64,000 nt of DNA from Pseudomonas sp. ML2-2023-3. GTDB lineage: Bacteria > Pseudomonadota > Gammaproteobacteria > Pseudomonadales > Pseudomonadaceae. The DNA is taken from contig NZ_CP146343.1 of NCBI RefSeq assembly GCF_037055275.1, forward strand, positions 778,501 through 842,500. The letters run 5' to 3'. Position numbers and translations under genes: made by a program. Below, piece by piece: positions 50,960 through 62,463 of the stretch. The stretch's first letter is position 1, and each line of letters opens with the position of its first letter. Below the pieces are notes generated by a model, which was not told where the DNA came from, searched no databases, and worked only from the letters and a program-made list of their open reading frames with translations.

Positions 50960-52546
50960 ATGCGCCTTGCTGCCGTCCCCTTTTTGCTCACCTTTTGCCT
51001 GACCCCACTGGTGCAGGCGGCCACTTTGAGCGTTTGCACCGAGGCCAGCCCCGAAGGGTTCGATGTGGTGCAGTACAACTCGCTCAGTACCACCAATGCC
51101 TCGGCAGACGTGCTGATGAACCGCCTGGTGGACTTTGACGCCCAAGCCGCCAAGCTGGTGCCGGGTTTGGCGCAAAGCTGGTCAGTGTCCCCTGATGGCC
51201 TTGTGTACGACTTTAAGCTGCGTCCTGGCGTCAAGTTTCACAGCACGCCCTATTTCACCCCGAGCCGAGCGTTGAATGCCGATGACGTGCGTTTCAGCTT
51301 CGAGCGCATGCTCGATCCTGCCAACCCTTGGCACAAGGTGGCTCAAAGCGGTTTCCCCCATGCCCAGTCCTTGCAGTTGCCTGAGCTGATAAAAAAGATC
51401 GAGACGCCGGACCCGCTGACAGTTCGCTTCACTCTCAGCCGTCCTGACTCCACCTTTCTGCCAGCACTGAGCATGGGTTTTGCGTCGATTTACTCGGCCG
51501 AATACGCCGACAAACTGATGAAAGCCGGCACCCCGGAGCTGATGAACAGTCAGCCGATCGGCACCGGACCTTTTATATTCAGCCGTTTCCAGAAAGATGC
51601 GGTAGTGCGTTACAAGGCCAATCCTGACTACTTCGCAGGCAAACCCGCTGTGGATGGGCTGATTTTTGCCATCACGCCGGACGCTAACGTGCGGCTACAA
51701 AAATTGCGCCGCAATGAGTGCCAGATTGCGCTATCGCCCAAGCCACTGGACGTGGCGGCAGCGATCAAGGACCCCGCGTTGTCGGTCACGCAAACCCCTG
51801 CCTTCATGACCGCGTTTGTGGCCATCAACAGCCAGCATCCGCCTCTGGACAAGCCTGAGGTGCGCCAGGCCATCAATCTGGCTTTCGACAAGGACACTTA
51901 TCTCAAGGCCGTGTTTGAAAACAGCGCCCAGGCTGCCAACGGTATTTACCCGGCCACAACCTGGAGCTTCGCCAAGGATTTGCCGGGGTATGCCCACGAC
52001 CCTCAAAAAGCCCGCGAACTCCTGGCCAAGGCTGGCTTCAAGGACGGTTTTAAAACCACCATCTGGACGCGTCCGACGGGCAGCGTGCTCAATCCGAACC
52101 CAAGTCTGGGGGCGCAGTTGTTGCAGGCCGATCTGGCCAAGATCGGTATCCAGGCCGACATTCGAGTGATCGAGTGGGGTGAGCTGATTCGCCGCGCCAA
52201 GGCGGGTGAGCACGACCTGCTGTTTATGGGCTGGGCCGGTGATAACGGCGATCCTGACAATTTCCTGACGCCACAGTTTTCATGTGCGGCGGTGAAGTCC
52301 GGGACCAACTTTGCCCGTTATTGCGACAAGGCTCTGGACAGTTTGATCAGCGAAGGCAAAACCCTGACCGATCAGGACAAACGCAGTGCCTTGTATCAGA
52401 AGGCCCAGGCGCAGATCCAGCAGCAGGCGCTGTGGCTGCCGCTGGCGCATCCGACAGCCTACGCACTTACCCGTAAAGACGTTCAAGGCTATCAGGTGAG
52501 TCCTTTTGGGCGTCAGGACTTTTCGACGGTCAGCGTTAAGCCTTGA
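50960..52546 (+). CDS. Peptide ABC transporter substrate-binding protein (DppA-like)
   Basis: SBP family 5 periplasmic receptor of 528 residues. It has a signal peptide (LTFCLTPLVQA) and a mature start ATLSVCTEASPEGFDVVQYNS. Typical blocks are LVPGLAQSWSVSPDGLVYDFKLRPGVKFHS, ALNADDVRFSFERM and the C-terminal LLFMGWAGDNGDPDNFL. It should bind di- or oligopeptides. The permease and ATPase genes are not adjacent, so it uses a transporter encoded elsewhere. It matches PA5317 in context. Confidence 0.92.
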   Translation: MRLAAVPFLLTFCLTPLVQAATLSVCTEASPEGFDVVQYNSLSTTNASADVLMNRLVDFDAQAAKLVPGLAQSWSVSPDGLVYDFKLRPGVKFHSTPYFTPSRALNADDVRFSFERMLDPANPWHKVAQSGFPHAQSLQLPELIKKIETPDPLTVRFTLSRPDSTFLPALSMGFASIYSAEYADKLMKAGTPELMNSQPIGTGPFIFSRFQKDAVVRYKANPDYFAGKPAVDGLIFAITPDANVRLQKLRRNECQIALSPKPLDVAAAIKDPALSVTQTPAFMTAFVAINSQHPPLDKPEVRQAINLAFDKDTYLKAVFENSAQAANGIYPATTWSFAKDLPGYAHDPQKARELLAKAGFKDGFKTTIWTRPTGSVLNPNPSLGAQLLQADLAKIGIQADIRVIEWGELIRRAKAGEHDLLFMGWAGDNGDPDNFLTPQFSCAAVKSGTNFARYCDKALDSLISEGKTLTDQDKRSALYQKAQAQIQQQALWLPLAHPTAYALTRKDVQGYQVSPFGRQDFSTVSVKP

Positions 52547-52549
52547 ACG

Positions 52550-53224
52550 CTACATCCAGCCGTGTTCAACCATTGAAAGGGGTTGGCCGTCGCCGATAAT
52601 GAAATGATCCAGCACCCGCACTTCGATCAGATCCAGCGCCTGGATCAAGCGTTTGGTCAACGTGCGGTCGGCCTGGCTGGGCTCGCTGATGCCTGAAGGG
52701 TGGTTGTGGCAAAAAATTACCGCTGCCGCGTTGTGTGTGAGGGCCCGCTTGACCACTTGGCGCGGGTAAACACTGGCGCTGTCGATCGAGCCTCTGAAGA
52801 GCACTTCGAAGGCGAGCATGCGGTGTTTGGAGTCCAGAAACAGGCAGCCAAAGACCTCATGAGGCTCATGGCGCAGCAGCGATTTCAGATAATCCCGTAC
52901 CGCTTGCGGGCTTTCCAGAGCGCTGTCCCGGCGCAGGCGTTCTGCCAGGTGGCGACGGCTCATTTCGAGTACCGCCTGCAACTGGCTGAACTTGGCGGGC
53001 CCCAGTCCGAGATGGCGGCAGAATCCGCGAATGTCGGCTTCCAGCAAGGCCCGCAAACTGCCGAATTCAGTGAGTAAATGACGGGCCAGATCGACTGCGC
53101 TTTTGCCTGAAACCCCCGTGCGCAAGAAAATGGCCAGCAACTCGGCGTCGGAAAGACTGGATGAGCCGTGCTCCAAAAGCTTCTCTCGCGGGCGCTCCGC
53201 CGCAGGCCAATTACGAATGCTCAT
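52550..53224 (-). CDS. radC: RadC-like JAB domain protein
   Basis: A 224-residue RadC-family protein. It has an N-terminal helix-hairpin-helix region ([23 protein letters not shown]...ELSRRHLAE-like) and a C-terminal JAMM/MPN domain. The zinc motif is [14 protein letters not shown] (H-x-H, Ser, Asp). Despite its name, a DNA-repair role for the family is not established. It is divergent from coaBC. Confidence 0.94.
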   Translation of the reverse strand: MSIRNWPAAERPREKLLEHGSSSLSDAELLAIFLRTGVSGKSAVDLARHLLTEFGSLRALLEADIRGFCRHLGLGPAKFSQLQAVLEMSRRHLAERLRRDSALESPQAVRDYLKSLLRHEPHEVFGCLFLDSKHRMLAFEVLFRGSIDSASVYPRQVVKRALTHNAAAVIFCHNHPSGISEPSQADRTLTKRLIQALDLIEVRVLDHFIIGDGQPLSMVEHGWM

Positions 53225-53346
53225 AACACCTCCTTGTGAGTGGGCGCCGCTGTTCCCTGGCAGGCGCTGTGTTATCTTAGCCCATCATTTTTGCGTGGCA
53301 TTTGGCCATTTTTCACGCAGTCATCATCGAACTAAAAGGCAGGCCT

Positions 53347-54555
53347 ATGCAGCGGCTGTATCGAAAACGCATTGTTTTGGGCGTCGGCGGCGGCATCGCG
53401 GCTTACAAGAGTGCAGAGCTGGTTCGTCGTCTGCTGGACCAAGGCGCAGAAGTACGGGTTGTCATGACCCGCGGCGGCAGCGAATTCATTACGCCTCTGA
53501 CCATGCAGGCGTTATCCGGGCACCCCGTTCATCTGGATTTGCTCGACCCTGCGGCTGAAGCAGCCATGGGCCACATCGAACTGGCCAAGTGGGCCGATCT
53601 GGTGCTGATTGCACCTGCGACCGCTGACCTGATCGCCCGCCTTGCCCAAGGCCTGGCAAATGACCTGTTGACCACGCTGGTGCTCGCCACTGATGCAACG
53701 GTGGCCATTGCGCCGGCGATGAACCAGGCCATGTGGCGTGATCCGGCCACCCAGGCCAATACACGGCTGCTTGAAAGCCGTGGTCTGCGTGTGTTTGGCC
53801 CGGCCTCCGGGAGCCAGGCCTGTGGCGATGTGGGCTTTGGCCGCATGCTCGAAGCCGATGATCTGGTGCACTGCGCCGCCGAGTGTTTCCAGCGTCAGCT
53901 GCTGACCGGCAGGCACGTACTGATTACCGCAGGCCCGACCCAGGAAAACATCGACCCGGTGCGTTACATCACCAACCACAGCTCCGGGAAAATGGGCTTT
54001 GCCCTGGCCGAAGCGGCGGTTGAAGCGGGTGCCCGCGTGACCCTGATTACCGGCCCGGTTCATTTGCCGACCCCTGATCGGGTCAGCCGCATCGACGTGG
54101 TCAGTGCCCGTGACATGCTCGCTGCCTGTGAGGCGGCGATTCCTTGTGACGTGTTTATCGCTTCTGCTGCTGTTGCGGACTACCGCCCGGAAGTAGTCGC
54201 CCCGCAAAAACTCAAGAAAGACCCTACCAAGGGCGACGGCTTGTTGCTGCAGATGGTGCGCAATCCAGACATTCTGGCCACCATCGCTTCGCGTCCTGAT
54301 CGCCCTTTTAGTGTCGGCTTCGCCGCAGAAACCGAGCATCTGCTCGATTACGCTGCCCGCAAGCTCAAAGACAAAAACCTCGACCTGATTGTTGCCAACG
54401 ATGTGGCTAACCCCAGCATTGGCTTCAACAGTGAGGAGAACGCGTGCAGCGTGATTGACCGCGAACTGCACGCCACTGTGTTTGCCCAGACCAGCAAGGG
54501 CAAGATTGCCCGCCAGCTGATCACTTTTATCGCCGAACGTCTGAGCCAGGTTTAA
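53347..54555 (+). CDS. coaBC: Bifunctional phosphopantothenoylcysteine decarboxylase/synthetase
   Basis: Two steps of coenzyme A synthesis in one 402-residue protein. The N-terminal FMN-binding CoaC (about 1-185) starts [16 protein letters not shown] and carries APAMNQAMW and [13 protein letters not shown] with the active Cys. The C-terminal CoaB (about 190-400) carries [28 protein letters not shown] and [20 protein letters not shown]. The start MQRLYRKR at 53347 is supported by the family; the frame opens at 53302. It lies 5 nt before dut. Confidence 0.97.
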   Translation: MQRLYRKRIVLGVGGGIAAYKSAELVRRLLDQGAEVRVVMTRGGSEFITPLTMQALSGHPVHLDLLDPAAEAAMGHIELAKWADLVLIAPATADLIARLAQGLANDLLTTLVLATDATVAIAPAMNQAMWRDPATQANTRLLESRGLRVFGPASGSQACGDVGFGRMLEADDLVHCAAECFQRQLLTGRHVLITAGPTQENIDPVRYITNHSSGKMGFALAEAAVEAGARVTLITGPVHLPTPDRVSRIDVVSARDMLAACEAAIPCDVFIASAAVADYRPEVVAPQKLKKDPTKGDGLLLQMVRNPDILATIASRPDRPFSVGFAAETEHLLDYAARKLKDKNLDLIVANDVANPSIGFNSEENACSVIDRELHATVFAQTSKGKIARQLITFIAERLSQV

Positions 54556-54560
54556 CTCGT

Positions 54561-55016
54561 ATGCACGCTTTGCAAGCCAAGATCCTCGATCCACGCATTG
54601 GTAACGAATTCCCGCTGCCGCAGTACGCCACTCCAGGCTCCGCAGGCCTGGACCTGCGCGCCATGCTTAAACAAGACACCGTTCTGGAGCCAGGCCAGAC
54701 CCTGCTGATCCCGACGGGCCTGTCGGTCTATATCGGCGATCCCGGCCTTGCCGCCCTGATCCTGCCGCGCTCGGGCCTGGGCCACAAGCATGGCATCGTG
54801 CTGGGCAACCTGGTCGGCCTGATCGACTCCGATTACCAGGGCGAACTGATGGTGTCGTGCTGGAACCGTGGCCAGACCGCCTTCAACATCACTATCGGCG
54901 AGCGCATTGCTCAATTGGTACTGGTGCCGGTGGTGCAGGCGCACTTTGAGCTGGTCGAAGAGTTCGACGAAAGCCAGCGCGGTGCTGGCGGCTTTGGTCA
55001 CTCAGGCAAGCTCTGA
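54561..55016 (+). CDS. dut: dUTP diphosphatase
   Basis: Trimeric dUTPase of 151 residues that keeps dUTP low and supplies dUMP. All five motifs are visible, including [10 protein letters not shown] (1), [11 protein letters not shown] (2), [11 protein letters not shown] (3), [10 protein letters not shown] (4) and the C-terminal [10 protein letters not shown] (5). It lies 5 nt after coaBC, a conserved pair. Confidence 0.98.
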   Translation: MHALQAKILDPRIGNEFPLPQYATPGSAGLDLRAMLKQDTVLEPGQTLLIPTGLSVYIGDPGLAALILPRSGLGHKHGIVLGNLVGLIDSDYQGELMVSCWNRGQTAFNITIGERIAQLVLVPVVQAHFELVEEFDESQRGAGGFGHSGKL

Positions 55017-55166
55017 CCGTGCAATATCAGGTCAGGCGCTCTGCCTGGCCTGATCAGTTCGGCGTGGTAATTCAGGATGAAATTCACGCAGATGTATTTA
55101 CCCTCTTTGTTGTCCACATTGATGTCGCCCCCTCCCGAATCCTCAGAACATGGAGTCCCCACTGCA

Positions 55167-56564
55167 ATGATTAGCCAAGCTTCGGTCGCCCCCCAATTTC
55201 CTGACAGCATTTTTCGCGCGTACGACATTCGTGGCGTGGTCCCCCAAACCTTGACCGCCGAAACTGCGTATTGGATTGGCCGAGCCATTGGAGCCGAGAG
55301 TCTGGCCAAGGACGAGCCCAATGTGTCAGTGGGTCGGGACGGTCGTTTGTCCGGCCCTGAGCTGGTCGAGCGTTTGATCCAGGGTGTGGCGGACAGTGGC
55401 TGCAAGGTCAGCGATGTGGGGTTGGTACCAACGCCTGCGCTGTATTACGCGGCTAACGTGTTGGCTGGTAAGTCGGGGGTGATGCTCACGGGCAGCCACA
55501 ACCCGTCGAACTATAACGGATTTAAAATCGTAATCGCGGGCGATACTCTGGCCAACGAACAAATTCAGGCACTGCACACGCGTTTGAAAACCAACGATCT
55601 GAGCTGGGGCGAGGGCAGTATCGAGCGTGTAGATATTCTTTCGCCCTACGCTGATGTAATTACACAGGACATCAAGCTGGCCAGGCGTTTGAAAGTGGTG
55701 GTGGATTGCGGCAACGGTGCTGCGGGAGTGATTGCCCCGCAACTGATCGAGGCTCTAGGCTGTGAAGTGATTCCTTTGTTCTGTGAGGTGGATGGGAACT
55801 TTCCTAATCACCATCCGGACCCGGGAAAACCGGAAAATCTGGTGGACTTGATCGCCAAGGTCAAAGAAACCAACGCTGATGTAGGGCTTGCCTTTGATGG
55901 TGATGGCGACCGCGTGGGTGTGGTGACTAACACAGGCACCATGGTGTTCCCGGATCGTTTGCTGATGCTGTTTGCCCAAGATGTACTTGAACGCAATCCT
56001 GCGGCCGAGATCATTTTCGATGTGAAATGCACACGCCGCTTGGCGCCTTGGATCGAAGAGTATGGTGGCCGGCCGCTGATGTGGAAAACCGGCCACTCGT
56101 TGATCAAAAAGAAGATGAAGGAAACCGGTGCCCTGCTGGCAGGCGAGATGAGCGGGCATATCTTTTTCAAGGAGCGCTGGTTCGGTTTCGACGACGGCAT
56201 TTACAGCGCTGCGCGCCTGCTGGAGATCCTCAGCAAGCGCCAGGAGACGGCTGAAGAGCTGTTTGAGGCCTTCCCGAACGATATTTCTACGCCAGAGATC
56301 AATATCGATGTGACGGATGAGAGCAAATTCAGCATCATTGACGCTCTGCACGACGCCCAATGGGGTGACGCCGCCGAGCTGACATCCATTGATGGTGTGC
56401 GGGTTGATTACCCTCATGGCTGGGGCCTGGTTCGCGCATCCAACACCACTCCGGTGCTGGTGCTGCGATTCGAGGCCCAAACCGAGGCCGAACTGCAACG
56501 CATCAAGGACGTCTTTCACGCTCAACTGAAGCGTGTGGCCCCTGATCTTCCACTACCGTTTTGA
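55167..56564 (+). CDS. algC: Phosphomannomutase/phosphoglucomutase
   Basis: Alpha-D-phosphohexomutase of 465 residues that makes mannose-1-P and glucose-1-P for LPS, alginate and other polysaccharides. The phosphoserine loop is LTGSHNPSNYNGFK, the metal loop is FDGDGDRVGVV, and the sugar-binding loop is GEMSGHIFF. The N-terminus ISQASVAPQFPDSIFRAYDIRG supports the ATG at 55167 with GGAG upstream. The frame opens at 55077. It lies between dut and argB. Confidence 0.96.
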   Translation: MISQASVAPQFPDSIFRAYDIRGVVPQTLTAETAYWIGRAIGAESLAKDEPNVSVGRDGRLSGPELVERLIQGVADSGCKVSDVGLVPTPALYYAANVLAGKSGVMLTGSHNPSNYNGFKIVIAGDTLANEQIQALHTRLKTNDLSWGEGSIERVDILSPYADVITQDIKLARRLKVVVDCGNGAAGVIAPQLIEALGCEVIPLFCEVDGNFPNHHPDPGKPENLVDLIAKVKETNADVGLAFDGDGDRVGVVTNTGTMVFPDRLLMLFAQDVLERNPAAEIIFDVKCTRRLAPWIEEYGGRPLMWKTGHSLIKKKMKETGALLAGEMSGHIFFKERWFGFDDGIYSAARLLEILSKRQETAEELFEAFPNDISTPEINIDVTDESKFSIIDALHDAQWGDAAELTSIDGVRVDYPHGWGLVRASNTTPVLVLRFEAQTEAELQRIKDVFHAQLKRVAPDLPLPF

Positions 56565-56589
56565 TCGACTTGTTCTACCGGAGCCCTGA

Positions 56590-57495
<906 letters not shown>

Positions 57496-57504
57496 GCAGA
57501 ACTG

Positions 57505-57543
57505 AAAAAGCCCCGCCCGGCAATCGCCGGGCGGGGCTTTTTT
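57505..57543. terminator. Strong terminator between argB and pyrE
   Basis: A 17-bp stem (AAAAAGCCCCGCCCGGC and its complement) with loop AATC and T runs on both sides. It can end both converging transcripts. Confidence 0.95.
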
Positions 57544-57554
57544 ATGGCCGGGGG

Positions 57555-58196
57555 TTAAATCCCGTACTGCGCCCGGTACGCTTCAACAGCTGGCAGGTAC
57601 TGCTTGAGCGTTTCGTCTTCGGCCAGGAACTGCAGAACCTGGTTCAACGAAACGATGCTGATCACCGGAATGCCGAAGTCGCGCTCGACTTCCTGGATGG
57701 CCGACAGCTCGCCATTGCCGCGCTCCTGGCGGTTCAAGGCAATCATCACGCCTGCTGCCTTGGCGCCTTGGGCCTGAATGATCTGCATGACTTCACGGAT
57801 GGCGGTGCCGGCCGTGATCACGTCGTCGATGATCAGGATATCGCCTTCGAGCGGCGAGCCAACCAGGCTGCCACCTTCGCCGTGGGCCTTGGCTTCCTTG
57901 CGGTTGAAGCACCACGGCATGTCGCGGTCGTGGTGCTCGGCCAGTGCTACGGCCGTGGTCGCAGCCAAGGGAATACCCTTGTAGGCCGGGCCAAAGAGCA
58001 CATCGAAGGAAATGCCGCTGTCAACGATGGCAGCCGCATAGAAGCGCCCCAGTTGAGCCAGCGCAGAACCTGTATTGAACAGGCCGGCATTGAAGAAGTA
58101 AGGACTGGTACGCCCCGACTTCAGGGTGAACTCACCGAAGCGCAGGACGCCGCGATCGATGGCAAAACGGATGAAGTCGCGCTGATACGCTTGCAT
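57555..58196 (-). CDS. pyrE: Orotate phosphoribosyltransferase
   Basis: Makes OMP from orotate and PRPP in pyrimidine synthesis, 213 residues. The PRPP loop is [16 protein letters not shown], and the flexible catalytic loop is [15 protein letters not shown]. The start [18 protein letters not shown] at 58196 is the family form; the frame opens at 58217. It is divergent from crc, separated by 82 nt that contain a palindrome. Confidence 0.97.
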   Translation of the reverse strand: MQAYQRDFIRFAIDRGVLRFGEFTLKSGRTSPYFFNAGLFNTGSALAQLGRFYAAAIVDSGISFDVLFGPAYKGIPLAATTAVALAEHHDRDMPWCFNRKEAKAHGEGGSLVGSPLEGDILIIDDVITAGTAIREVMQIIQAQGAKAAGVMIALNRQERGNGELSAIQEVERDFGIPVISIVSLNQVLQFLAEDETLKQYLPAVEAYRAQYGI

Positions 58197-58240
58197 GAAA
58201 AAAGCCCCAGATACCACGGATTTAGCTAATTAGTAAGACC

Positions 58241-58257
58241 GCGTGTATCATACACGC
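58241..58257. promoter_or_regulatory. Palindrome over the pyrE/crc divergent promoter region
   Basis: A perfect inverted repeat GCGTGTA / TACACGC with centre TCA. It contains TATCAT on the plus strand and TATGAT on the minus strand, each a usable -10 box. It looks like an operator or overlapping back-to-back promoters; which regulator binds is unknown. Confidence 0.4.
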
Positions 58258-58278
58258 ACGTGATTTTTGGGGCCATTT

Positions 58279-59058
58279 ATGCGGATCATCAGTGTGAACG
58301 TCAATGGTATTCAGACGGCAGTCGAGCGCGGTTTGCTCAGTTGGCTGCAAGCTCAGAATGCCGACGTTATCTGCCTGCAGGACACCCGCGCCTCCGCCTT
58401 TGAACTGGACGATCCAGCTTACCAGCTCGATGGCTACTTTCTTTATGCCTGCGAAGCTGAAGTCCCTGCCCAAGGCGGTGTGGCTTTGTATTCGCGGTTG
58501 CAACCGAAAGCAGTCATCACTGGGCTTGGCTTCGAGACGGCCGATCGCTACGGGCGCTACCTGCAAGCCGATTTCGATAAGGTCAGCATCGCGACCTTGT
58601 TGCTCCCTTCGGGGCAGAATGGCGATGAAGACTTGAACCAGAAGTTCAAGCTAATGGACGACTTTGCGCGCTACCTTGATAAGCAGCGTCGCAAGCGTCG
58701 TGAGTACATCTACTGCGGCTCGTTGTATGTGGCGCAGCAGAAGCTCGACATTAAAAACTGGCGTGACAGCCAGCAATCGCCTGGTTTCCTGGCGCCTGAA
58801 CGGGCCTGGATGGATGAGATTGTCGGCAACATGGGCTATGTCGATGCCCTGCGCGAAGTCAGTCGTGAGGGCGATCAGTACAGCTGGTGGCCGGACAACG
58901 AACAAGCCGAGATGCTTAATCTGGGCTGGCGTTTCGACTACCAGTTGCTGACACCAGGCTTGCGTCGCTTTGTACGAAGCGCTCGCTTGCCGCGTCAGCC
59001 ACGGTTTTCGCAACATGCGCCATTGATCGTGGACTACGACTGGACACTGACTATCTAA
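58279..59058 (+). CDS. crc: Catabolite repression control protein Crc
   Basis: Global carbon-catabolite repression factor of pseudomonads, 259 residues. It has the exonuclease III/EEP fold (MRIISVNVNGIQTAVERGLLSWLQAQNADVICLQDTRA), but acts with Hfq on CA-rich mRNA sites rather than as a nuclease (established). The YGRYLQADFDKVSIATLLLPSG block is typical of Crc. The ATG at 58279 is preferred over the TTG at 58267. Confidence 0.97.
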   Translation: MRIISVNVNGIQTAVERGLLSWLQAQNADVICLQDTRASAFELDDPAYQLDGYFLYACEAEVPAQGGVALYSRLQPKAVITGLGFETADRYGRYLQADFDKVSIATLLLPSGQNGDEDLNQKFKLMDDFARYLDKQRRKRREYIYCGSLYVAQQKLDIKNWRDSQQSPGFLAPERAWMDEIVGNMGYVDALREVSREGDQYSWWPDNEQAEMLNLGWRFDYQLLTPGLRRFVRSARLPRQPRFSQHAPLIVDYDWTLTI

Positions 59059-59074
59059 GTGTTTGTCGCCGTCA

Positions 59075-59112
59075 TAAAAAATGCCCGTATCGAAAGATAC
59101 GGGCATTTTTTT
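59075..59112. terminator. Bidirectional terminator between crc and DUF4870 gene
   Basis: AAAAAATGCCCGTATC and its complement with a GAAA tetraloop and T tracts on both strands, placed between converging genes. Confidence 0.94.
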
Positions 59113-59137
59113 GTGCGCAACCCACAAGGTAAATATG

Positions 59138-59506
59138 TTACTTCAATGGGCGCCAGGTGAAGGGGTAGCGGTACACCACCCCGTCATTGGCCTTCACGCC
59201 TGCGATCACCACCAGCACCACGGCACCGATCAGCACCAGGCCGAGCAAGGCGAAGCCGACCAGTATGAACATCAGCACGTAGCAAATGGCAGACGCAATC
59301 GCCACGGTGATCTGAAAGTTCAGTGCTTCCTTGCCCTGGTCGTCGATAAAGGGATCGCTTTCACGCTTGAGCTGCCACAGGATCAGTGGGCCGATCAGGC
59401 TGCCAAACGGAAACCACATCCCGAGAAACGCCGAAAAGTGACAAAACATGGCCCATTTACGAGCGTCGCGGCTCGGTTGGGGTTTTGAAAGGTCCAGCTC
59501 ACTCAT
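59138..59506 (-). CDS. DUF4870 (Tic20-like) membrane protein
   Basis: A 122-residue protein with three to four membrane spans. The family pattern is WAMFCHFSAFLGMWFPFGSLIGPLILWQLKRESDPFIDDQGKEALNFQITV. The function is unknown. ATG 59506 (MSELDLSKPQP) is the likely start; 59542 opens the frame. It lies downstream of rph on the same strand, with a 49-nt gap. Confidence 0.87.
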   Translation of the reverse strand: MSELDLSKPQPSRDARKWAMFCHFSAFLGMWFPFGSLIGPLILWQLKRESDPFIDDQGKEALNFQITVAIASAICYVLMFILVGFALLGLVLIGAVVLVVIAGVKANDGVVYRYPFTWRPLK

Positions 59507-59555
59507 AGCGTTCTCCGGTGGGTCGTTTGAAGGCTTTGACAATCAATCCGGCTGT

Positions 59556-60278
59556 TTAGTCCGCCAATGCCGCTTGCTGCAGGGCGAAAATTTCATTCAT
59601 GCCTTTTTGAGCCAGTGCGAGCATGGCGTTCAGCTCTTCAGGCTGGAACGGCGCGCCTTCTGCAGTGCCCTGAACTTCGATGAAGCCACCGCTGCTGGTC
59701 ATCACAACGTTGAGATCGGTTTCGGCTGCCGAGTCTTCAGGGTAGTCCAGGTCAAGGACCGGTACGCCCTGGTACATGCCGACCGATACCGCTGCGATCA
59801 TTTGCTTGATAGGGTCGCCGCCTTTGAGGCCGCCACGCTTTTTGATGATTTTCAGTGCGTCTACCAGTGCAACCATGGCGCCAGTGATGGACGCGGTGCG
59901 GGTGCCGCCATCTGCCTGGATCACGTCGCAGTCGACGTACAGCGTGATATCGCCCAGCTTGGACATATCCAGCGCTGCGCGCAGGGAACGACCGATCAGG
60001 CGCTGGATTTCCAGGGTGCGCCCGCCTTGCTTGCCGCGGCTGGCTTCGCGTTGGTTACGGTCGCCGGTGGCGCGTGGCAGCATGCCGTATTCGGCAGTCA
60101 ACCAGCCCTGGCCCTGGCCTTTAAGGAAGCGCGGTACGCCGTTCTCGACGCTGACGGTGCAGATGACTTTGGTGTCACCGAACTCGACCAGTACAGAACC
60201 CTCTGCGTGTTTGGTGTAGTTGCGGGTGATGCGGATCGGACGGAGCTGATCGGCAACGCGACCACTTGGACGTTTCAT
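59556..60278 (-). CDS. rph: Ribonuclease PH
   Basis: Phosphorolytic 3'-5' exoribonuclease that trims tRNA precursors, 240 residues. [45 protein letters not shown] is the family start. The phosphate-binding [33 protein letters not shown] block is intact, and so is [19 protein letters not shown]. It is divergent from yicC. Confidence 0.98.
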   Translation of the reverse strand: MKRPSGRVADQLRPIRITRNYTKHAEGSVLVEFGDTKVICTVSVENGVPRFLKGQGQGWLTAEYGMLPRATGDRNQREASRGKQGGRTLEIQRLIGRSLRAALDMSKLGDITLYVDCDVIQADGGTRTASITGAMVALVDALKIIKKRGGLKGGDPIKQMIAAVSVGMYQGVPVLDLDYPEDSAAETDLNVVMTSSGGFIEVQGTAEGAPFQPEELNAMLALAQKGMNEIFALQQAALAD

Positions 60279-60473
60279 GTGGGATACCTGTACGGGACGG
60301 AAAACTGCCGAACATTATAAAGGAAAGGCTATGGCGGTGCAGGACGCGTCGGCTTGTCATCAGGTTGAACGTATTTACGACCGACGTCATTTGGGGCCAC
60401 CGGCTGCACTGCGTTACAATCGGCGGTCTTAATTGCCGTCAGGCTTAATTCATTGAATCGCGAGGTACCGTCC

Positions 60474-61971
<1,498 letters not shown>

Positions 61972-61980
61972 ACAGCACTT

Positions 61981-62030
61981 CCCAAAACCCCTGTAAGGGC
62001 TTTACATTGGCGCTTACAGAGGTTTTTGGG
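61981..62030 (+). terminator. Large hairpin between gmk and rpoZ, terminator-like
   Basis: The outer CCCAAAAACC-like arms and the inner CTGTAAG / CTTACAG stem form an imperfect 17-bp hairpin with a 15-nt loop. The right arm contains GGTTTTTGGG rather than a clean T run, so termination would be partial. It separates gmk from rpoZ-spoT. Confidence 0.45.
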
Positions 62031-62139
62031 ACAGTGGCCGAAAAATCAGCGCTTCCCTAATGGCTGGTGATTTTTTAAACTGTTCAGTCCGCTCGCCCAT
62101 CCGGGCAGCGCGCATATTGCATTTGCTACGAGGAAGACC

Positions 62140-62403
62140 ATGGCCCGCGTAACCGTTGAAGACTGTCTAGAACACGTGGATAACCGCTTTGAGCTGGTCA
62201 TGCTCTCTACCAAGCGTGCCCGTCAACTGGCCACCGGCGGTAAAGAGCCACTGGTGCAGTGGGAAAACGACAAGCCTACCGTTGTTGCCCTGCGTGAAAT
62301 CGCAGAAGGCCTGATGAGCTACGAGTTTATCGCCAACGCTGAAATCGTCGAAGACGAACCGCTGTTCGCAGCGTTCGAGGACGAGTCCAACGAGGCGAAC
62401 TAA
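62140..62403 (+). CDS. rpoZ: RNA polymerase omega subunit
   Basis: An 87-residue omega subunit ([59 protein letters not shown]) with the usual acidic tail. It stabilises the beta-prime subunit and contributes to ppGpp binding at site 1. It precedes spoT by 60 nt, as in most gammaproteobacteria. Confidence 0.98.
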   Translation: MARVTVEDCLEHVDNRFELVMLSTKRARQLATGGKEPLVQWENDKPTVVALREIAEGLMSYEFIANAEIVEDEPLFAAFEDESNEAN

Positions 62404-62463
62404 GCCTATGCCCGGTCGACGTAGCACGGCGAAGGGTAAAAAGTTTTGGCAGGAGGTTTCCTC

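Noticed and set aside
55077..55166. Upstream extension of algC
   Set aside because: The 30 added residues are Ser/Pro-rich and not like AlgC, and the ATG at 55167 has a good ribosome site and the conserved N-terminus.
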